Shown here: positions 8,299 through 12,567 of the stretch, piece by piece | Numbering within the stretch: the stretch's first letter is position 1 | How the letters are laid out: the number at the start of each line of letters is the position of its first letter | Source: an uncultured beta proteobacterium | GTDB taxonomy: Bacteria > Pseudomonadota > Gammaproteobacteria > Burkholderiales > Rhodocyclaceae | Assembly: GCA_903910495.1 (NCBI GenBank) | Contig: CAIVZW010000624.1 | Location: 1 to 12,567, forward strand | Length of the DNA: 12,567 nucleotides | Reading direction: 5' to 3' | Program-made: the position numbers and the translations under genes | The notes under the pieces: generated by a model | What the model saw: only the letters and a program-made list of their open reading frames with translations | Database searches by the model: none | Told to the model about the DNA's origin: nothing

Positions 8299-8328
8299 AA
8301 AAAGGGCGGCAACTTTCGTTGCCGCCCT
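8299..8328 (-). terminator. Strong intrinsic terminator after rpsA-ihfB
   Basis: An uninterrupted 11-bp stem, AGGGCGGCAAC (8303-8313) with GTTGCCGCCCT (8318-8328), closes on a 4-base loop. Read on the minus strand the loop is GAAA, a stable GNRA tetraloop, and the stem runs into five T (8299-8303). It begins 30 bases after the ihfB stop. This is the clearest terminator in the window. Confidence 0.87.
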
Positions 8329-8358
8329 CGCTAGTTCACTTTACCACGGCTTGCTCAC

Positions 8359-8652
8359 TCACTCCGCCTGGAGCGCAATATCCACGCGCTCGCGCAATTC
8401 CTTGCCGGCCTTGAAATGCGGGACCCATTTTTGCGGAACGCTGACCTTGTCTCCGGACTTCGGATTACGGCCGACGCGTGGCGGTCGATAGTTCAGCGCG
8501 AAACTGCCAAAGCCACGGATCTCGATGCGATCGCCCTTGGCCAAAGCCTCGGACATCGCATCAAGAATCATCTTGACGGCAAAGTCGGCATCCTTCGCAA
8601 CCAGTTGCGGGAACCGCTCTGCCAGCCGTACGATCAGATCTGACTTGGTCAT
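8359..8652 (-). CDS. ihfB: Integration host factor subunit beta
   Basis: A 97-residue DNA-bending protein of the HU/IHF family. It pairs with IHF alpha (ihfA, not in this window) to bend DNA sharply at specific sites in transcription, recombination and replication. The beta-subunit wording is clear: [14 protein letters not shown] at the start, [10 protein letters not shown] with Arg46, and the arm motif GRNPKSGD with Pro64, the residue that intercalates into DNA. The ATG at 8652 is preferred because AAGG at 8660-8663 lies 7 bases upstream. A TTG two codons earlier would place that site too close. It follows rpsA by 9 bases, and its ribosome site overlaps the rpsA stop, as in the common cmk-rpsA-ihfB order. 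Confidence 0.96.
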   Translation of the reverse strand: MTKSDLIVRLAERFPQLVAKDADFAVKMILDAMSEALAKGDRIEIRGFGSFALNYRPPRVGRNPKSGDKVSVPQKWVPHFKAGKELRERVDIALQAE

Positions 8653-8659
8653 GATCAAA

Positions 8660-8664
8660 CCTTA
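8660..8664 (-). promoter_or_regulatory. ihfB ribosome binding site overlapping the rpsA stop
   Basis: TAAGG combines the TAA stop of rpsA (8662-8664) with AAGG, 7 bases before the ihfB ATG. This suggests translational coupling of ihfB to rpsA and fixes the ihfB start. Confidence 0.65.
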
Positions 8665-10359
8665 TTGCGGGTTGTTCAGCTTGGCTTTCAGCAAAGCACC
8701 AAGGTTGGTCGTACCCGAACTGACGTTGCTGTCTGCAGTAAATTTCTGCATCGCTTCGTGCTGCTCGGCCTGATCCTTGGCCTTGATCGACAGGTTGATC
8801 GAACGTGTCTTGCGATCAATGTTGATGATCATCGCTTCGACAGCGTCACCTTCCTTGTAGACCTTGGTCAGATCGTCGATGCGATCGCGCGACACTTCGG
8901 AAGCGCGCAAGTAACCTTCCATGTCACCCTCGAGGGTAATGATCGCACCGCGGGCATCAACCGACTTCACGACACCATTGACAATGGCGTTTTTCTCGTG
9001 GGTGGCGATGAAGCTGGTGTAGGGATCGCCATCAAGCTGCTTGATACCGAGCGAGATACGCTCTTTCTCGGTGTCGATGGCCAGAACCACGGCCTCGACT
9101 TCATCACCCTTCTTGAAGTTGCGAATCGCTTCTTCACCGGCCACCGACCACGACAGGTCGGAGAGGTGAACCAGACCGTCGATGCCACCCGGCAGTCCGA
9201 TGAACACGCCAAAGTCGGTGATCGACTTGATCGCGCCCTTGACCTTGTCGCCCTTCTTCTGGTTCATCGAGAACTCATCCCACGGATTGGCTGCACACTG
9301 CTTCATGCCAAGTGAAATACGACGACGCTCTTCGTCGATCTCGAGGATCATCACTTCGACTTCGTCGCCCAGTTGCACAACCTTGGACGGATGAACGTTC
9401 TTGTTGGTCCAGTCCATTTCGGAGACGTGCACCAGGCCTTCAATACCCTGCTCGATTTCAACAAAGGCACCGTAGTCAGTGAGGTTGGTGACCTTGCCGA
9501 AGAGGCGGGTGCTCTGCGGGTAACGACGCGAAATGCCGACCCACGGATCTTCGCCGAGTTGCTTGAGGCCGAGCGAGACACGGTTCTTGTCCTGGTCGAA
9601 CTTGAGGATCTTGGCTTGCACTTCGTCACCGACAGCCAGCACTTCGGACGGATGACGGACGCGGCGCCAGGCCAGATCGGTGATGTGCAGCAGGCCATCG
9701 ATACCGCCGAGGTCGACGAATGCGCCGTAGTCGGTGATGTTCTTGACGATGCCCTTGACGATGCTGCCTTCCTTGAGGTTGGAGAGCAGTGCTTCGCGCT
9801 CTTCGCCAACGCTGGCTTCAAGCACGGCACGACGGGAAACGACCACGTTGTTGCGCTTGCGGTCAAGCTTGATGACCTTGAATTCGTAGGTCTTGCCTTC
9901 GTACGGCGTGGTGTCCTTGACCGGACGCATGTCGACCAGGGATCCGGGCAGGAAGGCGCGGACGCTGTTGGCCATGACGGTCAGACCGCCCTTGACCTTG
10001 CCGGTGATGGTGCCGGTAACCAGCGTACCTTCGTTCAGAGCCGCTTCGAGGAAGTTCCAGGCGGCGACGCGCTTGGCGCGCTCGCGCGACAGGCGGGTTT
10101 CACCGAAACCGTTTTCGAGCTGCTCGATGGCGACCTGGACAAAATCGCCGACCTTGGCTTCGAGTTCGCCAGAGTCACTTAAAAATTCTTCACGTTCGAT
10201 GTAGCTTTCGGATTTCAGTCCGGCATTGACGACCACGAAGTTCTGGTCGATGCGCACAATTTCTGCTGTGATGACCTCGCCCTGGCGCATTTCCTGGCGC
10301 GCGAGGCTGGCTTCAAAAAGATCGGCAAAGCTTTCTTGCATAATGGGATTGGCTGACAT
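8662..10359 (-). CDS. rpsA: 30S ribosomal protein S1
   Basis: A 565-residue ribosomal protein that binds mRNA on the 30S subunit and helps unfold and dock leaders, notably those with weak Shine-Dalgarno sites. Six S1 (OB-fold) repeats can be followed at roughly 27-93, 111-177, 198-266, 283-353, 370-440 and 457-526. The central ones show the classic [20 protein letters not shown] and [19 protein letters not shown] type cores. A polar tail follows. Length is close to the E. coli protein. The N-terminus [19 protein letters not shown] has a second in-frame ATG at residue 7, where E. coli S1 would begin; neither has a good ribosome site. That fits the known habit of rpsA leaders, which rely on structure and are autoregulated by S1. 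It lies 170 bases after aroA-cmk. Confidence 0.97.
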   Translation of the reverse strand: MSANPIMQESFADLFEASLARQEMRQGEVITAEIVRIDQNFVVVNAGLKSESYIEREEFLSDSGELEAKVGDFVQVAIEQLENGFGETRLSRERAKRVAAWNFLEAALNEGTLVTGTITGKVKGGLTVMANSVRAFLPGSLVDMRPVKDTTPYEGKTYEFKVIKLDRKRNNVVVSRRAVLEASVGEEREALLSNLKEGSIVKGIVKNITDYGAFVDLGGIDGLLHITDLAWRRVRHPSEVLAVGDEVQAKILKFDQDKNRVSLGLKQLGEDPWVGISRRYPQSTRLFGKVTNLTDYGAFVEIEQGIEGLVHVSEMDWTNKNVHPSKVVQLGDEVEVMILEIDEERRRISLGMKQCAANPWDEFSMNQKKGDKVKGAIKSITDFGVFIGLPGGIDGLVHLSDLSWSVAGEEAIRNFKKGDEVEAVVLAIDTEKERISLGIKQLDGDPYTSFIATHEKNAIVNGVVKSVDARGAIITLEGDMEGYLRASEVSRDRIDDLTKVYKEGDAVEAMIINIDRKTRSINLSIKAKDQAEQHEAMQKFTADSNVSSGTTNLGALLKAKLNNPQ

Positions 10360-10395
10360 AATGAGAGTGACCTGACCGCATGACTGCGGGTAAAG

Positions 10396-10423
10396 TTAAT
10401 ATTCAATTACCGGTTATTGGCAC
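10396..10423 (-). promoter_or_regulatory. Tentative sigma-70 promoter for rpsA-ihfB
   Basis: On the minus strand GTGCCA (10418-10423) and TATTAA (10396-10401) each match four of six bases of the -35 and -10 consensus and are 16 bases apart. They sit in the only A/T-rich patch of the leader, 37 bases before the rpsA start. The match is weak. Confidence 0.25.
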
Positions 10424-10493
10424 CCGCCCAGCGTGAACCTGACGATCCACCGCTGCGCCCTGACAGGCAAGCGGAACAACGCGTAACCGGTAA
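10407..10493. repeat. Two copies of an ACCGGT-centred site in the rpsA leader
   Basis: TTACCGGTTA (10407-10416) and its exact reverse complement TAACCGGTAA (10484-10493) stand 77 bases apart centre to centre. Each is itself nearly palindromic around ACCGGT. They could be paired protein-binding sites or arms of an RNA structure. The first copy falls in the spacer of the tentative promoter. Confidence 0.4.
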
Positions 10494-10529
10494 CACCTGA
10501 AGCGCTCGGCAGTTGCCGCAACGCCCTTA

Positions 10530-12482
10530 CTACAAAGCCTTCCTGCTCCAGACCAGCACCTGCGCTACTGTCTGTTCGATGCCCAGACTGGTCGTATCAA
10601 GCAGTTCGGCGTCTTCATTCTGCACTAATGGCGCTACGCTACGCTGGCTGTCACGTTCGTCGCGTTCACGCAAATCCTGCAAAAGAGGCAGGATGTTAGC
10701 AGCGATTCCTTTTTCGATCAACTGCTTATGGCGTCTTTTCGCACGCACCTCGACGCTGGCCGTGAGAAAAACCTTGGTTTGAGCGTCCGGGAACACCACC
10801 GACGCCATATCCCGACCATCAGCGACCAGACCCGGTGCCTGGCGAAAGATTCGCTGCCTGAAGAGCAGCGCGGCGCGTACGGCAGGCAGTGCGGCAACCT
10901 GGGACGCTCCTGACGATATTTCTTCATCGCGGATCGCCTCACTCACCTCCTCGCCGGAAAGCAGGATCGAATTTTCGGCAAACCTCACGTCAAGCCTGGC
11001 GGCGACGGCCGCCACTCCCAGTTCGTCACTCCACGCCACCCCGGCGCGGCGCGACGCCAGCGCAGCCAGCCGATAGAGTGCGCCGGAATCCAGATAGTGC
11101 CAGCCCAGAGCGGCCGCAACACGCGCCGCAACCGTTCCCTTGCCGGAAGCCGAAGGGCCGTCAATGGCGATCACCGGAACCGCGTGTGTTACCGTGGCAA
11201 AACGTTCGAAATAATCGGGAAAGGTCTTGGCCACGCAGCCCGGATCGTTGATGCGCAAGGCAGTGGCCATCGACGCCAGCGAAAAACACATGGCCATGCG
11301 ATGATCGTCGTAGGTGTCGATACCTTCGTGCGGCGAGAGAATAGAGGCGGGCGGCGTGATACGCAGGTAATCGGCGCCCTCCTCCACTGCAGCACCGAGT
11401 TTGCTCAGCTCAGCGGCCATCGCCGCGATGCGGTCGGTTTCCTTGACGCGCCAGTTGGCAATATGCGTCAGCGTGGTCTGGCCTTCGGCAAACAGCGCGG
11501 TCGTCGCCAGCGTCATCGCGGCATCGGGGATGGCGTTGCAATCAATGGTGATCCCGTGCAGTTTCCCTGATTGTGGCGCAGAGGCCTCGATCCAGTTCGC
11601 CCCCATCTTGATCTGCGCGCCCATCAGTGCCAGCGCATCGGCAAACCGCACATCGCCCTGAATCGAATCACGACCGACGCCCTCAACGCGCAGAGGACCA
11701 CCGCCGATGTTGCCAGCAATCGCCCCGAGGGCAAGGAAATACGAAGCCGAAGAGGCGTCGCCCTCGACATACAGCAGACCCGGCGAACGATAGGTACATC
11801 CGGCCGGAAGCGTGAACCGTTGCGCGCCATCGCGTACAACCTGCACACCGAAGCGCGCCATCAGCGCCAGCGTGATTTCGATGTAGGGTCTCGAGGTCAG
11901 CTCGCCGACGACTTCAACGGTGGTTTCCACACCCGTCAGCGGCAAAGCCATCAACAGGGCGGTGAGAAACTGGCTCGACACATCGCCGCGCACCTGCACC
12001 ACGCCGGCTGCTTTGATCGTCGCCGGACGTATCGCGATCGGCGGGAAGCCCACTTGCCCCGTGTATTCGATCTCGGCACCCAACTGACGCAGGGCATCGA
12101 CCAGATCACCGATCGGTCGCTCGTGCATGCGCGCCACACCGGTCAATGAATAGTTACCGCCGGCCAGAGCCAGCACAGCCGTCAGCGGACGGAAAGCGGT
12201 TCCTGCATTGCCGAGAAAGAGATCGGCTTGCTTGACCGGAATAACTCCGCCGACACCCGCGATACGCCAGGCATTTTGGCCCAGCGGGGTAAGGCCGACG
12301 CCCAGCGTTGCCAGCGCTTCGAGCATGCGTGCCGTATCATCGGACTCGAGCAGGTCGCGAACTTCGGTTTCCCCCTCGGCCAGCGCAGCGAGCAATAGAA
12401 CGCGGTTGGAAATACTCTTCGAACCGGGCAGGTGTATGGTTCCCTGCGCAGAAAGCAGCGGCGGCAGATCAAGAAATTTCAT
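10530..12482 (-). CDS. aroA-cmk: Fused EPSP synthase and cytidylate kinase (AroA-Cmk)
   Basis: A 650-residue fusion of two complete enzymes. Residues 1-430 are 3-phosphoshikimate 1-carboxyvinyltransferase (shikimate pathway): PGSKSISNR at 19-27 with Lys22, Ser23 and Arg27, [10 protein letters not shown] at 90-99, catalytic Asp319 in IPDAAMT and Glu347 in RVKETDR, ending in [13 protein letters not shown]. The GNAGTAxRP form is that of class I, usually glyphosate-sensitive, enzymes. Residues 434-650 are CMP/dCMP kinase: P-loop GPSASGKGT at 441-449, DSGALYR at 464-470 and DGRDM at 554-558. Only about four residues link them, and the frame is unbroken. The ATG at 12482 gives the usual AroA N-terminus, 5 bases after the upstream stop. 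The frame could start ten codons earlier, inside that gene. Fusions of this pair are known in betaproteobacteria. Confidence 0.95.
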   Translation of the reverse strand: MKFLDLPPLLSAQGTIHLPGSKSISNRVLLLAALAEGETEVRDLLESDDTARMLEALATLGVGLTPLGQNAWRIAGVGGVIPVKQADLFLGNAGTAFRPLTAVLALAGGNYSLTGVARMHERPIGDLVDALRQLGAEIEYTGQVGFPPIAIRPATIKAAGVVQVRGDVSSQFLTALLMALPLTGVETTVEVVGELTSRPYIEITLALMARFGVQVVRDGAQRFTLPAGCTYRSPGLLYVEGDASSASYFLALGAIAGNIGGGPLRVEGVGRDSIQGDVRFADALALMGAQIKMGANWIEASAPQSGKLHGITIDCNAIPDAAMTLATTALFAEGQTTLTHIANWRVKETDRIAAMAAELSKLGAAVEEGADYLRITPPASILSPHEGIDTYDDHRMAMCFSLASMATALRINDPGCVAKTFPDYFERFATVTHAVPVIAIDGPSASGKGTVAARVAAALGWHYLDSGALYRLAALASRRAGVAWSDELGVAAVAARLDVRFAENSILLSGEEVSEAIRDEEISSGASQVAALPAVRAALLFRQRIFRQAPGLVADGRDMASVVFPDAQTKVFLTASVEVRAKRRHKQLIEKGIAANILPLLQDLRERDERDSQRSVAPLVQNEDAELLDTTSLGIEQTVAQVLVWSRKAL

Positions 12483-12487
12483 GATGG

Positions 12488-12567
12488 CTATTTGGCCTGG
12501 CCATCGGCCCATGAACGGCGAGCCTTGCGGGCAACATCGAAGGTCTGTTCCAGAGCCACTCCGTCAC
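12488..12567 (-). CDS. tyrA: C-terminal tip of a probable prephenate dehydrogenase (5' end outside window)
   Basis: Twenty-five residues followed by TAG (12488-12490) run in from the right edge. The visible stretch [19 protein letters not shown] is an amphipathic helix like the C-terminus of betaproteobacterial TyrA proteins. The assignment rests mainly on gene order, since tyrA commonly precedes aroA, cmk, rpsA and ihfB in proteobacteria. The stop lies 5 bases before the aroA-cmk ATG, so the two are probably co-translated in one operon. The fragment is too short to prove the identity. Confidence 0.5.
   Translation of the reverse strand, partial: DGVALEQTFDVARKARRSWADGQAK

Larger units (their letters stand above)
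10360..10529 (-). other. rpsA leader / intergenic region
   Basis: These 170 bases between aroA-cmk and rpsA hold no credible gene and no clear terminator, so read-through from upstream is possible. A tentative promoter and a pair of ACCGGT-centred sites are listed separately. There is no strong Shine-Dalgarno site before rpsA; the nearest match is AGG, 11 bases from the ATG. Confidence 0.6.

Noticed and set aside
8665..10182. Long plus-strand open frames opposite rpsA (8665-9315 and 9373-10182)
   Set aside because: They are antisense to all six S1 repeats, and their apparent internal similarity reflects only the repeats of rpsA.
10507..10518. CGGCAGTTGCCG palindrome as an aroA-cmk terminator
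   Set aside because: The usable stem is only four base pairs and no T-run follows on the minus strand.

Overview
The window reads as ordinary core chromosome of a betaproteobacterium, most likely a member of the Rhodocyclaceae (Dechloromonas/Azonexus/Accumulibacter-like). This is inferred from high-GC codon use, from protein features typical of that group, and above all from gene order; no database comparison was possible. Every confidently identified gene lies on the minus strand, so transcription runs from high to low coordinates. The only plus-strand gene is a fragment at the left edge.

From right to left in transcription order: the 3' tip of a probable tyrA; a fused aroA-cmk gene (EPSP synthase joined to cytidylate kinase); rpsA (ribosomal protein S1); ihfB (IHF beta); a strong intrinsic terminator; lapA and lapB (control of lipopolysaccharide assembly); rfaE1 and hldD (ADP-heptose synthesis for the LPS inner core); cysM (cysteine synthase B); a PolB-type 3'-5' exonuclease; a small unrecognised gene of 85 codons; nadE (glutamine-dependent NAD synthetase); and glnB (PII nitrogen sensor). 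A convergent plus-strand gene end fills the first 219 bases.

Three functional blocks can be seen. The tyrA / aroA-cmk / rpsA / ihfB block is the classic supraoperon linking aromatic amino acids, CMP recycling and translation. The lapA-lapB-rfaE1-hldD block deals with LPS, with cysM translationally coupled to its end by an 8-base overlap. The nadE-glnB pair joins NAD synthesis to nitrogen and carbon sensing.

I found no obvious new defence or mobile system. The less ordinary signals are: two intergenic repeat elements flanking lapB, built on the same 8-10 base spacing but from different core words (CACCAAG and CACAGAG); a terminator placed directly against the lapA ribosome binding site; a pair of TTACCGGTTA/TAACCGGTAA sites in the rpsA leader; a perfect 8-bp dyad upstream of the small gene and nadE; and the aroA-cmk fusion with almost no linker. 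Several open reading frames have N-terminal extensions that family length and Shine-Dalgarno position argue against, so starts were reassigned for glnB, the exonuclease, rfaE1, lapB, ihfB and aroA-cmk.
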